NCBI RefSeq assembly: GCF_014190875.1 | Contig: NZ_JACHVS010000001.1 | Span: 248,001 to 312,000, forward strand | DNA from: Paeniglutamicibacter cryotolerans | Lineage (GTDB): Bacteria; Actinomycetota; Actinomycetes; Actinomycetales; Micrococcaceae | Direction of reading: 5' to 3' | DNA length: 64,000 nt | Shown: piece after piece, positions 8,660 to 18,192 of the stretch | Position numbering within the stretch: the stretch's first letter is position 1 | Layout of the letters: each line of letters opens with the position of its first letter | Program-made: the position numbers and the translations under genes | Notes under the pieces: model-generated | What the model saw: the letters and a program-made list of their open reading frames with translations, nothing else | What the model was told of the DNA's origin: nothing | Database searches by the model: none

Positions 8660-9940
8660 TTAGGGCCGCGGATCCCGCGCGTCATAGCGCAGGAAGCCCG
8701 GCTGCCAACGCATCAAGACGGTGGCCAGCAAAATGCAGGCCAGCCCTCCCAGCGCCAGCGTCCAGCCCTCGCCGATGCCGCTTGCCACCCCGCCGGAAAG
8801 GATCTCCCCCACCCGAGGACCGCCGGCCACCACCACGATGAACACACCCTGCAGCCGACCGCGCAAATGGTCCGGCGTCGCGGTTTGCAGGATCGTGGTG
8901 CGGAAGACCGAGCTGATCGCATCGGCTATGCCGGCCCCTGCCATGCAGGCGGCCGCGGGCCAGATCCAGGCGTTGGCGCCTCCGCCCGGCGGCAGCCCGG
9001 TGCCGCGGGCCATGATCACCACGACGCCGAAGGCGAGGATGCTCAGCCCCCAGGCACACACCGAGATGAATACAGCCCTGCCTTGATGGTGGATCCGGCC
9101 CAGCGAACCGGAGAACAGGCCGGCCAGGAACGCGCCCATCGCCGTCGCGGCCAGCAGGATGCCGACGGTCAGCTCGTCCCCGCCGATCAAGACCGCCCCG
9201 ATGGCCGGGAGCAGCGCCCGGGGGGCGGCCATGATCATGGCAACCAGGTCGATGAAGAACGTCATCCGCAGGTTCGGCTGCGTCCCCAGGAACTTGAAGC
9301 CGTCAACGACCGATCGGAGCCCGGCCTTCACCCCGGCACCGACCGGGGGCAGGGAGGGCAGACGGTAGACCGACCAGACGGCGGCCGCGTAGGTGACGAC
9401 ATCGATCGTGTAGGTCCAGCCGTAGCCAATCCTCGCCACCAGCAACCCTCCGAGCAGCGGTCCAACCATCATCGCAATGCCGAAGGTGACCATGTTCAGC
9501 GAGTTTGCCGCCGGTAGCAGCCGTGCGCCGACGATGGCCGGGATGATGGCCCCGCGCACCGGCTGATTGATGCCCCCGGCACCCGAGTGGATGGCGACCA
9601 GCCCGTAGAGCACCCACACGTTGTCCACCTGCAGCCAGGCTTGGGCCGCAATGCCCGCGGTGGCGGCCCAGAGCACGATCGCCGAGCCGAGCGCGACCTT
9701 TCGCCGGTCGTGTGCATCGGCGATGGATCCGCCGTAGAGCCCGGCCAACACCAGCGGCACCAACGCAAAGAGGCCCAGCAGTCCGACGTGGAAGGAGGAG
9801 TTGGTGAGTTTGTAGATTTCCAGGCTGACAGCGACCAGCGTCAGCTGGCTGCCCACGGCCGAGAGCGAGTTACCGATCCATAATCGGCGGAATGCCGGGC
9901 TCTCGCGCAGCGGGGTCAGATCGGCTAGAAGTCGGGGCAT
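8660..9940 (-). CDS. MFS transporter (DHA3/EntS-like)
   Basis: Inner-membrane major facilitator protein of 426 residues with about twelve hydrophobic segments. The N-terminal motif FRRLWIGNSLSAVGSQLTLVAVSLEIYKLT and the loop motif GGSIADAHDRRKVAL match the EntS-like DHA3 group, which includes siderophore and drug exporters. The second half holds the repeat-type loop TPDHLRGRLQGVF. The substrate cannot be deduced; nearness to efeUOB does not prove a role in iron transport. It is transcribed alone. Confidence 0.88.
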   Translation of the reverse strand: MPRLLADLTPLRESPAFRRLWIGNSLSAVGSQLTLVAVSLEIYKLTNSSFHVGLLGLFALVPLVLAGLYGGSIADAHDRRKVALGSAIVLWAATAGIAAQAWLQVDNVWVLYGLVAIHSGAGGINQPVRGAIIPAIVGARLLPAANSLNMVTFGIAMMVGPLLGGLLVARIGYGWTYTIDVVTYAAAVWSVYRLPSLPPVGAGVKAGLRSVVDGFKFLGTQPNLRMTFFIDLVAMIMAAPRALLPAIGAVLIGGDELTVGILLAATAMGAFLAGLFSGSLGRIHHQGRAVFISVCAWGLSILAFGVVVIMARGTGLPPGGGANAWIWPAAACMAGAGIADAISSVFRTTILQTATPDHLRGRLQGVFIVVVAGGPRVGEILSGGVASGIGEGWTLALGGLACILLATVLMRWQPGFLRYDARDPRP

Positions 9941-10330
9941 CGGACGAGTCTAGCGACTGGGCTCAGCAAAACCGTGCTTGCTTTCCGTGCCGTGCCGCCA
10001 TTGACCCTGCTTCCACCGCAGCGGAAAACCTGTGTCGGGGCCGCGTCAATCAACCCGGCCAGAGGCCGGGCATGTCCGGTCGCTGGCTTCGGGGACGCAG
10101 CCGTATTCCACGGGGGACGAATTCCCGGACTTCATGGGCGCCGAGCCCCGGATCCGTTCCGGATCTAAGGCACCGGTCCATGGCTCCGGTTCCATGCACC
10201 GCCTACTGGACATCAAACGGATCCATGATCACGAAACCATGTTCCAGCCCAATCACAACATGCTGGCGTAACACCACGTCAGAATGGTCCAACCAGATAT
10301 TTCGAGGAGTTCATCATGAATTAATCGCGC
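9941..10330. other. Intergenic region upstream of the Fur gene
   Basis: About 390 bases lie before the Fur operator. A short open frame from about 10032 to 10271 has no recognisable motif and no good start. A well-placed ribosome-binding site (gaggag, about 10304) precedes an ATG at 10316 that meets a stop after one codon (ATG AAT TAA), so it is either a minimal ORF or the remnant of a lost start. Confidence 0.5.
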
Positions 10331-10355
10331 CTTATCTTGACTTCATCAAAATAAG
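10331..10355 (+). promoter_or_regulatory. Inverted repeat over the fur translation start region
   Basis: CTTATCTTGA and TCAAAATAAG form a 10-bp inverted repeat with one mismatch around a 5-base spacer. It ends 8 bases before the ATG of the Fur-family gene and overlaps its ribosome-binding site (aagagg). The AT-rich dyad fits an autoregulatory Fur/PerR-type operator controlling the fur-katA unit. Confidence 0.7.
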
Positions 10356-10363
10356 AGGATGAA

Positions 10364-10834
10364 ATGAATGTCATGGACTTCCCAGCACAATTACGCGACC
10401 ACGGCCTGCGGGTAACCCGCCAGCGCCTGGCCGTGCTCAACGTGCTCGAAAACCATCCGCACTCCTCGGCTGATGCTGTCATCACCAAGGTCCACTCCGA
10501 GTTGCCGGATTTGTCCATGCAGTCGGTCTACAACGTACTCAACGACCTGACCGGACTGGGCCTGCTGCGGCGGTTCACGCCCCCTGGCTCGGCGGCACTC
10601 TACGAGACGCGGGCGAACGACAACCACCATCATGCCGTATGCACCGCCTGCGGGCGTATCGAAGACGTCGACTGCGCGGTGGGCCACGCCCCCTGCCTGA
10701 CGCCCTCGGATTCACACGGCATGACCATACAAATTGCCGATGTCCTGTACCAGGGCACCTGCGAAGGCTGCCGGAAGGCGGAGGCTGAAAAGGCCGGTTC
10801 CGCCCCACTGCAGAAGATTGATCAACCACACTAA
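10364..10834 (+). CDS. Fur-family regulator (PerR/FurA-like) upstream of catalase
   Basis: A 156-residue metal-dependent repressor. The N-terminal winged helix includes [14 protein letters not shown] and the recognition region [18 protein letters not shown]. The C-terminal domain has the regulatory-metal motif [10 protein letters not shown] and two Cys pairs (CTAC and CEGC) that would hold structural zinc. It ends 13 bases before the katA start, so the two are probably one transcript. This arrangement matches peroxide-sensing FurA/PerR proteins that repress katA or katG. Iron-sensing Fur is less likely given the partner. The operator at 10331-10355 suggests autoregulation. Confidence 0.88.
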   Translation: MNVMDFPAQLRDHGLRVTRQRLAVLNVLENHPHSSADAVITKVHSELPDLSMQSVYNVLNDLTGLGLLRRFTPPGSAALYETRANDNHHHAVCTACGRIEDVDCAVGHAPCLTPSDSHGMTIQIADVLYQGTCEGCRKAEAEKAGSAPLQKIDQPH

Positions 10835-10847
10835 GAAGGAGAATCTC

Positions 10848-12344
10848 TTGACCGAGAACTTCACCACCACCCAGAGCGGTGCTCCGGTCGCCAGCGACGA
10901 GCACTCGCTGACCACCGGCCCGGACGGCGTCACCGCCCTCCACGACCGCTACCTCGTCGAAAAGCTGGCCTCGTTCAACCGCGAGCGCGTGCCGGAGCGC
11001 AACCCGCACGCCAAGGGCGGCGGAGCATTCGGTGAATTCACCGTCACCGAAGACGTTTCGAAGTACACCCGTGCCGCTGTTTTCCAGCCGGGCGCCACCT
11101 CCGAGACGCTGCTGCGCTTCTCCTCCGTCGCCGGCGAGCAGGGCTCCCCCGACACCTGGCGCGACGTGCGTGGCTACGCACTTCGCTTCTACACCACCGA
11201 GGGCAACTACGACGTCGTCGGCAATAACACCCCGGTGTTCTTCATCCGCGACGGCATCAAGTTCCCGGACTTCATCCACTCGCAGAAGCGCATGGGCGCC
11301 TCCGGCCTGCGCAACGCCGACATGCAGTGGGACTTCTGGACGCACTCCCCGGAATCCGCACACCAGGTCACCTACCTGATGGGCGACCGCGGCCTGCCGA
11401 CCTCGTGGCGTGAAATGAACGGCTACGGCTCGCACACCTACCAGTGGATCAACGCCGAAGGCGAGCGCTTCTGGGTCCAGTACCACTTCATCTCCCGTCA
11501 GGGTGTCCACAACATGGGAGCCGAAGAGGCAGAGAAGATCGCCGGCGCCGACGCCGATTTCTACCGTCGCGACCTGTTCGAGAACATCGAAGCCGGGAAC
11601 TTCCCGACCTGGGACGTCAAGGTCCAGATCATGCCGTACGAAGAGGGCAAGACCTACCGCTTCAACCCGTTCGACATCACCAAGACCTGGTCGCACAAGG
11701 ATTACCCGCTGATCCCGGTGGGACACTTCACGTTGAACCGCAACCCGCAGAACTTCTTCGCCGAGATCGAGCAGGCAGCGTTCTCCCCGTCGAACCTCGT
11801 TCCGGGCATCGACATCAGCCCCGATAAGATGCTGATGGCCCGCGTGTTCTCCTACCCGGATGCACAGCGCAACCGCATCGGCACCAACTACAACCAGCTG
11901 CCGGTCAACCAGCCGCACGCGGCAACCGTGCGTACCTACATGCACGAAGGTGCCATGCAGTACCACTTCAACGATGCAGACGCCCGCGTCTACACCCCGA
12001 ACTCCTTCGGTGGCCCGGCTGCTGACGCGGCACGCGCCGGCGAAGGCAGCTGGGAAACCGACGGCGAGCTCGTCCGCTCGGCGCAGACCCTGCGCTCGGA
12101 AGACAGCGACTTCGGCCAGGCCGGCACCCTGTACCGCGAGGTCTTCAGCGCAGAGTCCAAGGAGCGCTTCCACGCCACCTTGCTGGGCCAGTGCGGCGGC
12201 ATCTCGATCGAGTCCATCCGTGAACGCTTCTTCCAGTACTGGACGAACGTGGATGCGAACCTCGGTGCAATCCTGCGCGCCGGCTGGGCAGCCGGGCTCG
12301 AAGGCGCCAAGGACGGCGCGGCCGAAATGGCCGGAAAGCACTAG
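10848..12344 (+). CDS. katA: Heme catalase
   Basis: Monofunctional catalase of 498 residues (small-subunit clade length), converting hydrogen peroxide to water and oxygen. The distal His lies in [14 protein letters not shown], the distal Asn region in [16 protein letters not shown], and the proximal heme-ligand Tyr in [14 protein letters not shown]. The start is a TTG at 10848 preceded by AGAAGGAG with good spacing; an in-frame upstream extension overlaps the Fur gene and is not part of the protein. It is probably co-transcribed with and repressed by the preceding Fur-type regulator. A terminator follows directly. Confidence 0.95.
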   Translation: MTENFTTTQSGAPVASDEHSLTTGPDGVTALHDRYLVEKLASFNRERVPERNPHAKGGGAFGEFTVTEDVSKYTRAAVFQPGATSETLLRFSSVAGEQGSPDTWRDVRGYALRFYTTEGNYDVVGNNTPVFFIRDGIKFPDFIHSQKRMGASGLRNADMQWDFWTHSPESAHQVTYLMGDRGLPTSWREMNGYGSHTYQWINAEGERFWVQYHFISRQGVHNMGAEEAEKIAGADADFYRRDLFENIEAGNFPTWDVKVQIMPYEEGKTYRFNPFDITKTWSHKDYPLIPVGHFTLNRNPQNFFAEIEQAAFSPSNLVPGIDISPDKMLMARVFSYPDAQRNRIGTNYNQLPVNQPHAATVRTYMHEGAMQYHFNDADARVYTPNSFGGPAADAARAGEGSWETDGELVRSAQTLRSEDSDFGQAGTLYREVFSAESKERFHATLLGQCGGISIESIRERFFQYWTNVDANLGAILRAGWAAGLEGAKDGAAEMAGKH

Positions 12345-12360
12345 TTCCACGGCCCTATGA

Positions 12361-12399
12361 CAGCGGCCCGCATCCCCGTCCAGGGGATGCGGGCCGCTG
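12361..12399 (+). terminator. katA terminator
   Basis: A perfect 17-bp stem (CAGCGGCCCGCATCCCC and its complement) with a 5-base loop starts 16 bases after the catalase stop and ends in tgctgtct. It is a strong candidate intrinsic terminator despite a weak T-tract. Confidence 0.75.
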
Positions 12400-14547
12400 C
12401 TGTCTGGAGCCGGGAGGCGGAATCGTCGCTACCAGGTCCTCCGGCTCTTCGAAGCGGATTAGCCCTCGTGGCGCAGGCGTCCCGTCAACCGGTCATCCGG
12501 GGCGTCGCAGCCATTTTCGTCATTGCCCGGAACATCAGCGCTCTGCGACCGCCATCCAGCCGACAGCTCAAACCCCAGGTTCGACTGTCGACTCGACCTC
12601 GCCGCGGAGCATCGACCTGTTCCAGCGCGGGGGCGGCGGGTCTCCCGTAGCCGTGGCGTCGTTCGACGCCGGGGATTCCGGTGCTGCCGGTGCCGAACTG
12701 CCGGTGTTGCCAGTTCCGGCGCCGCTGCCACACTCGTGGGCGGGTCCAGCTGACCGCCGGCAGTCCGATTCCCACGGCTCCTACGACACCTTGGAGCATA
12801 CTGCCGGAGCCCACCGCGCTACCGGCACCAGATGCCGCGCTGGATATCAGGGTGCTGCCGGCGCGAGCGCACTGGTGGCCGCGCCCGGCGTTGCGCCGGT
12901 CATCGAACCCGCTGCTTGCCACCCGCCGAATAACGACAGGGGGCCAAGGAACAGGGTTGCGATGATGCCGAGCATGGAGACACCCACGTCATCGACCTGC
13001 CCTTGGCACATTCATCCAGGTGATCGCCCACCTTTCAGCCTTCCGGGCGTTGAGTCCCGCACGCGCAAAGGATCCAAGCTGGGTGGCGAAGATGGCGTAA
13101 TTTCCTGCGCCGATCGCAGTCACGGCGGCAGGGGATGGAAGATAGGCATGACGCAGTCCTCCGCGGGAACGCACGCCAGGGCGGAGCTGGCGTTGGCGGA
13201 AAAGCCAAGCAGCGGGGATATCGCCACCGGCTTCGTCCCGGCAACCTCGGAGTACCAGAACACCGGCTGCCAGCGTTCGGGAAACAATCTGAAGGCTGTG
13301 GACACCACTCCGAATTCGTCCATGATCGGCTCGGCGTGCTCATCCGCCCCGCCGAAGGCCTCGATCTCGTTGGTCGGCAGCTGCTTGTTGCCCGTGTTGT
13401 TGGCATAGGTCAGCCGGGAAACTGCAGTGCAGAGGCAGATGCGGAAGAAACTGTCGGGCCCGCCGTCAACGCCGATGATGGCAAAGACCTTGGCGAACCC
13501 CTCGGCCGCCCGGGCAACCACGTGGTGCCTGTCATGAAGCTACCCGAAAGCCTGGCCGCCTTCGGACCTGCCCGTGGTGATGAGCTCGGCATCGCGTGGA
13601 CCCAACTCTTCCGCTTTCCCTGCGTGCGCATGCCGGTCTCCGTTTTCGGCCCGGACCTGCAGCAGGAGTAGCCTGCGGCTGATGGGCGCCCGGTTCGGGC
13701 CTTTCCGGCCCGCCGGAAAAGAACGGGCATTGCGCGTCATGTTCCGCGTACCCGAGCCTCTCAACGGGCCTGAAAGCACGGGAAATTCCAGCTCGGTCCG
13801 GCACCCGGGATCGCGGTGGTCTGCTTCACGCTGGCTGCCGGCGGCGGAGCCAGCATGACGGCCGGCGCCGTGAAGGTGATCGACCCTGTCCCGAACCGCC
13901 GGTCTGGCCCGGATCCTGATCCAGAACGCCCGTTCCACCGATGCGGTGCGGGTGCTGGCTCGCCAACGGGCCGCTCACGGCACGGGGATAAGTGAGGCGC
14001 TCGCAGACGTGTGTTCGTTCTTTGCCATCGACCAGCCGGCGGACGTTCAGGAGCTGGTGCTCGCCCTCACCGAGAAGCGGGTGCGCGAATCCTACGCCGA
14101 GGTTCCCGACACGGGCAGGAACTGCCTGATCGCCATCATCCGGCATCCGTTGCCTGCTCGTGACGTTGTCTCCTGCTGTGGGCCGTGACGGCGGAGGTCG
14201 GAGCCCTCACCGTGAGCGGCCTGCCATGGGGCCACGGCGACGCACCGCGGCGACCGGCTCATGGATGCTGATGCGCCGCAACGCTGAATCCTTCTTCGTC
14301 GTGAACCGAAACCGGTGGACCTCGAGGCGATGCTCCTGGGCTATGGCTGTCTGTGCGACCTGATTCAGGTCCGGATTCGGGTCCGGATGGACGGCGAACC
14401 GCTGCAGGTCTGCCCGAGGAAGCCATCCCGCTACTCACCACGCCCTGGGCGCCAAGCTCGTCGGCGCCACTCGGATGCGCGAAGAGCCCGTGGCCTCCCT
14501 CTTGGGGAGAGGGAGGCCACGGGCCCTTGGCTCATCCGGGGAGGAGG
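12400..14547. other. 2.1-kb region without an intact gene
   Basis: No frame here gives a full protein of a known family. On the minus strand pieces between about 12847 and 13521 look coding (see the pseudogene entry). On the plus strand there are short, shifted segments such as LPESLAAFGPARGDELGIAW (from 13534), VLARQRAAHGTGISEALADV (about 13950) and MDGEPLQVCPRKPSRY (about 14390), each interrupted by stops or frame changes. The plain reading is decayed genes. A 13-base arm hairpin (GTGGCCTCCCTCT with its near complement) at about 14490-14521 is probably the fprA terminator. Confidence 0.5.
12847..13521 (-). pseudogene. Probable decayed gene, unknown family
   Basis: On the minus strand a 133-codon open segment begins MVARAAEGFAKVFAIIGVDG and has GC-rich third positions, as real genes here do. 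It stops at 13120, but the next frame continues with TAIGAGNYAIFATQLGSFAR, and a later segment returns to the first frame with GVSMLGIIATLFLGPLSLF, a membrane-like stretch, ending at 12847. Two compensating frame changes suggest one inactivated gene. It could also be a small intact gene (13120-13521) followed by a separate small membrane-protein gene (about 12847-13011). No function is recognised. Confidence 0.35.
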
Positions 14548-15945
14548 CTAGCCGCGCGAGATTTCGACCATTTCCGCACGGTCGACGACCTTCACCCGAG
14601 TGCGGGTGATGTCCCCGGCCGGGGTCCCGATCGTTCCGGCAGCGGTTCCGAGACCGATCTCGTGGGCGTCCAGCTTCAGCCAGCCCTCCCACGTGGTGTA
14701 CTGCACGCCACGTGATTCGAGCAGCTCGATGATGGCGCTTTCACTTGGGTGCTCGGCCGCCGGCAGTGCCAGCCGGTCTTCGAGCAGGTTACCGATCGTT
14801 TCCAGTGCATCGCCCTTGGTGTGCCCGATCAGGCCCACCGGTCCGCGCTTGATCCAGCCGGTGGCATACAGGCCCGGAACGTGGGTTCCGTCGGCACCCA
14901 GTACGCGTCCGCCCTCGTTGGGGATCACGCCGCGGCGCTCGTCGAATTCCAGCTGGTCCAGCTCGGAACCGAAGTAGCCGATGGCGCGGTAGACGGCCTG
15001 GACCGGGTAGTCCAGGAATTCCCCGGTCCCCCGGACGTTGCCGGTGCCATCCAGTTCCTGGCGTTCGAATTTGATCCCGCTGACCCTGCCGTCTTCCCCG
15101 ATGATCTCGACCGGGTTGTGCAGGAAGTGCAGGTGCAGGCGGCGTGAGGCGCCGGTGTCCTGTTCCTCGACCAGCCAGTTGGTCAGCGTGTTGACCATGG
15201 TCTTGATCTGGTTGTTGCTCTTGATCGCGGCATCGGACGCCTCGTCGAACTCGAAGTCCTCCGGGTAGAGCACGATGTCCACGTCCCGGCTGTGGCTGAG
15301 CTCGCGCAGCTCCAGCGGGGTGAACTTCACCTGGGCCGGGCCGCGGCGCCCGAAGATGTGCACGTCGGTGACCGGTGAATCCTTCAGCCCCGCGTAGACG
15401 TTCTCCGGGATCTCGGTGACCAGCAGGTCCTCGGCGTGCTTGGACAGCACCCGGGCGACGTCCAGCGCCACGTTGCCGTTGCCGATCACCGCGATTTCCT
15501 TGGCCTCCAGCGGCCATTCGCGCGGTACGTCCGGGTGTCCGTCGTACCAGGAAACGAAGTCCGCTGCCCCGTAGGAGCCCGCCAGGCCGATGCCCGGTAC
15601 CTCGATGGCCGCGTCCTTGATCGCACCGGTGGCGAAGATGACGGCGTCGTACATCGAACGGATGTCACTCAGTGTCAGGTCGCGCCCGTAGGTGATGTTG
15701 CCCAGGAACCGGATGTCGCCGCGGTCCAGCACCTTGTGCAGCGCGTTGACGATGCCCTTGATGCGCGGGTGGTCCGGTGCCACGCCGTAGCGGATCAGTC
15801 CGTAGGGGGCCGGATAGGCATCGAGCAGGTCGATGCTGACCTCGAACTCGCGCTCGGCCTTCGTGAGGATATCGGCAGCGTAGACGCCTGCGGGGCCGGC
15901 GCCGATGATGGCGACGCGGAGCGGGCGAGCGGCTGTTTCAGACAC
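14548..15945 (-). CDS. fprA: FprA-type ferredoxin/adrenodoxin NADP+ reductase
   Basis: FAD-dependent reductase of about 465 residues that moves electrons between NADPH and ferredoxins. The GTG start at 15945 follows GGAAGG; the open frame extends further upstream without homologous sequence. The FAD fold begins LRVAIIGAGPAGVYAADIL, followed by DAYPAPYGLIRYGVAPDHP, typical of the FprA/adrenodoxin reductase family. The NADPH fold is at IAVIGNGNVALDVARVL, and the late signatures GWIKRGPVGLIGHTKGDA are family-specific. It is a single gene flanked by the decayed region and the amidohydrolase operon. Confidence 0.92.
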   Translation of the reverse strand: MSETAARPLRVAIIGAGPAGVYAADILTKAEREFEVSIDLLDAYPAPYGLIRYGVAPDHPRIKGIVNALHKVLDRGDIRFLGNITYGRDLTLSDIRSMYDAVIFATGAIKDAAIEVPGIGLAGSYGAADFVSWYDGHPDVPREWPLEAKEIAVIGNGNVALDVARVLSKHAEDLLVTEIPENVYAGLKDSPVTDVHIFGRRGPAQVKFTPLELRELSHSRDVDIVLYPEDFEFDEASDAAIKSNNQIKTMVNTLTNWLVEEQDTGASRRLHLHFLHNPVEIIGEDGRVSGIKFERQELDGTGNVRGTGEFLDYPVQAVYRAIGYFGSELDQLEFDERRGVIPNEGGRVLGADGTHVPGLYATGWIKRGPVGLIGHTKGDALETIGNLLEDRLALPAAEHPSESAIIELLESRGVQYTTWEGWLKLDAHEIGLGTAAGTIGTPAGDITRTRVKVVDRAEMVEISRG

Positions 15946-16151
15946 GAGGAGGTTCCTTCCGGAGAATGTTCGGCTGCGTGCAGAAAATAACACACGACTC
16001 CCTAGTCTAATTGTTGCTCCCCCGCATCGGCGAAACCTTGTGTCCGTTTTCACCACCGGCCGCTGCCAGCGCCATGGCAGCCGGGCCTCGAAGCCATCAC
16101 AGGTGCCCGGCGCACGCCAGCGCACCGGACACCCATCCTCGGCGTTGGCCG

Positions 16152-17384
16152 CTAGCCGGCGTGGCCAAGCTTCGAGAGCAGCGCCGTCAGCGCGGCCCGG
16201 ACCCCGGTGGCGAGCGTGGGGTCGAGGTCCGGGGCGAACTCCGGCGAGTGGTTGCCCGCCACGTCCCCGCCGTCAAGGCGATCCTGGCCGAAGGCGCCGA
16301 ACATCCAATAGACCGACGGGACCCCCAACGCCTGGGCCAGAACGCCGAAGTCCTCGCTGCCCATCACCGGCGGAACCACGTTGACAGCTTCCTCCCCCAA
16401 GACCCCGTGGAAGGCTGTGACGAGCTCGGCGGTCGTCGCCGGGTCGTTGTAGCACTCGGGGAAGGTCGAGATTTCCTCGATGACCGGGGCCGGAGCGCCC
16501 GAGGCGTCCGCCTCCGCGGCAATGATCCGACGCAGTGAACCCAAGACCCTTTCACGCACCTTTGGATCGAAGTTCCGCACGTTCAACGTGAACTCGGCCG
16601 AGCCCGGAATGATGTTTTCCTTCAGTCCACCGTGGAAGGTTCCGATGGTAACGACAGCGGACTTCATCGGGTGCACTTCGCGGGCCACAATCGTCTGAAT
16701 GCGCACGATCATGTGCGCACCGAGCACGATCGGGTCAATCGACTGCTCCGGCTGGGATCCATGGGCCTGCTTGCCCAGGACCGTGACCTTCCAGGAATCG
16801 GCCATGGCCATGGCCGTCCCGGAGCTGATGTTCAGCGTGCCGGCCAGACCCGGCCAGACGTGCTGGCCGTAGATGACGCTCGGCTTCGGTGCCTTATCCC
16901 ACAGCCCGTCCTCGATCATGGCCACCGCGCCCTCGGCGGTTTCCTCGCCCGGCTGGAAGATGAAGACCACGGTGCCCGACCAGCTTGACGTATCCTCGGC
17001 CAGCAGCCGCGCGGTGGTCAGGGCGACCGCCATGTGGGTGTCGTGGCCGCAGCCGTGCATGACCGGGACGTCGCTTCCATCGGGCAGGGTCCCGCGCACC
17101 GTGCTGGCGCGGGCAAGCCCGGTATCCTCGGCGATCGGCAGTCCGTCGGTATCAGCACGGTAGGCCACCACGGGCCCCGCCCCGTTGCGCAGGACCCCGA
17201 CGACGCCGGTGCCGCCGCACGGGAAGGCCTCGAAGCCCATCTGGGCCAGTTCGGCGAGGATGAACCCTGCCGTCTTTGATTCCTGCATGGAAAGTTCAGG
17301 GGTTTCATGCAGGTGCCAGTAGGTCTCCTCCAGCTGCCGGATATGGGTTGCCGTGAGCTCGGGAATTACCGTGAGGGTGTTCAT
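16152..17384 (-). CDS. M20-family amidohydrolase (hippurate hydrolase-like)
   Basis: Metal-dependent amidohydrolase of 410 residues that releases amino acids from N-acyl derivatives. Visible motifs are the metal site MHGCGHDTHMAVAL, the catalytic Glu pair in FQPGEETAEGA, the dimerisation-domain sequence ADSWKVTVLGKQAHGSQPEQ and the C-terminal MGSEDFGVLAQ. It is the last gene of a four-gene minus-strand operon with a carbamoylase and two membrane proteins, which suggests that an N-blocked amino acid is imported and deblocked. The exact substrate cannot be read from the sequence. It lies 49 bases after the preceding gene. Confidence 0.85.
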   Translation of the reverse strand: MNTLTVIPELTATHIRQLEETYWHLHETPELSMQESKTAGFILAELAQMGFEAFPCGGTGVVGVLRNGAGPVVAYRADTDGLPIAEDTGLARASTVRGTLPDGSDVPVMHGCGHDTHMAVALTTARLLAEDTSSWSGTVVFIFQPGEETAEGAVAMIEDGLWDKAPKPSVIYGQHVWPGLAGTLNISSGTAMAMADSWKVTVLGKQAHGSQPEQSIDPIVLGAHMIVRIQTIVAREVHPMKSAVVTIGTFHGGLKENIIPGSAEFTLNVRNFDPKVRERVLGSLRRIIAAEADASGAPAPVIEEISTFPECYNDPATTAELVTAFHGVLGEEAVNVVPPVMGSEDFGVLAQALGVPSVYWMFGAFGQDRLDGGDVAGNHSPEFAPDLDPTLATGVRAALTALLSKLGHAG

Positions 17385-17433
17385 GGGGGGTCCTGCTTTC
17401 TGGTGGTGGATTCTTCTCTGTGCCCGGTCGGTG

Positions 17434-18168
17434 TCAGTTGACCAGCGGGCCCTGCTTCGCTTCGACGCTCTTGTTCCTCAAGAACCAGGCCAGGACCGCG
17501 GTCAGCAGCACCACGACGCCCGTGGCCATCTTTGCCAATACCGGCACCATCGGAACGAGCACGAAGAGCACGAGCACCGCCACGACGATGGCGATGATGG
17601 TGACCCTCGGCTGCTTCACCGTGACAATCAGCTGCACCAGCACGCCACCGATGATGCTCGGAAAAATGTACAGCCGGGCCACGTTGATGATGTCGGCGGG
17701 GATGACGCTGAGCAGCCAAGTGCCCAGCAGGCCGACGAAGATCAGCATCGACAGCACGTGGACCATGGCGGCTCCGCAGATGGCCATCAGCGCCGCGAAT
17801 TCGCCGCGTTTGGTTCCGGCTTTGGCCCCGATGGTCGCCTGGGCAACGAGGGCCGAGGGCAGAAGCTTGTTGGCGATGTTGCCGATCATGAAGGCCTGGT
17901 ACATGCCGGCCGGGCCGAGCACCGGGAAATAGGTCAGCGGTTCGACGATCCACAGCACCGAGAAGGCAGCGGCCACGGCGAAGTAGGCGGTCCAGACCAT
18001 GGCAGGGGCGATGCCGAGGTCAACGAAAGTGACCAGGTAGATCGGAGCGGCCAATGAGAGCAGCAGCGCCGCGCTCATCGTGGCACGTCCCCAGCGGGAC
18101 GTGGTCCGGTCGAATTCTTCGATGGATCCGGAGGTTGCTACCCCGGCGAGATTAACGGACATGTGCAT
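17434..18168 (-). CDS. Membrane protein, partner of the DUF5058-like protein
   Basis: A 244-residue integral membrane protein with about seven hydrophobic segments, including AAPIYLVTFVDLGIAPAMVW, FMIGNIANKLLPSALVAQA, ADIINVARLYIFPSIIGGVL and a long run around residues 185-230. The polar N-terminal ~30 residues have no signal sequence. Gly/Pro-containing helices such as YFPVLGPAGMYQAF and the link with a DUF5058-type protein suggest two halves of one transporter. It starts 24 bases after the DUF5058 gene and precedes the amidohydrolase. Transport function is inference from context. Confidence 0.6.
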   Translation of the reverse strand: MHMSVNLAGVATSGSIEEFDRTTSRWGRATMSAALLLSLAAPIYLVTFVDLGIAPAMVWTAYFAVAAAFSVLWIVEPLTYFPVLGPAGMYQAFMIGNIANKLLPSALVAQATIGAKAGTKRGEFAALMAICGAAMVHVLSMLIFVGLLGTWLLSVIPADIINVARLYIFPSIIGGVLVQLIVTVKQPRVTIIAIVVAVLVLFVLVPMVPVLAKMATGVVVLLTAVLAWFLRNKSVEAKQGPLVN

Positions 18169-18192
18169 GATTCCTTTCGAGGTCCGGGCGGC

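Noticed and set aside
10575..12350. Minus-strand open frame of ~590 codons over catalase
   Set aside because: The plus strand encodes an unmistakable catalase; the antisense frame is a by-product of GC-rich codon use.
12653..13408. 251-codon plus-strand frame in the decayed region
   Set aside because: Low-complexity Ala/Gly/Ser/Arg composition, no motif, no good start; the opposite strand looks more like coding DNA.
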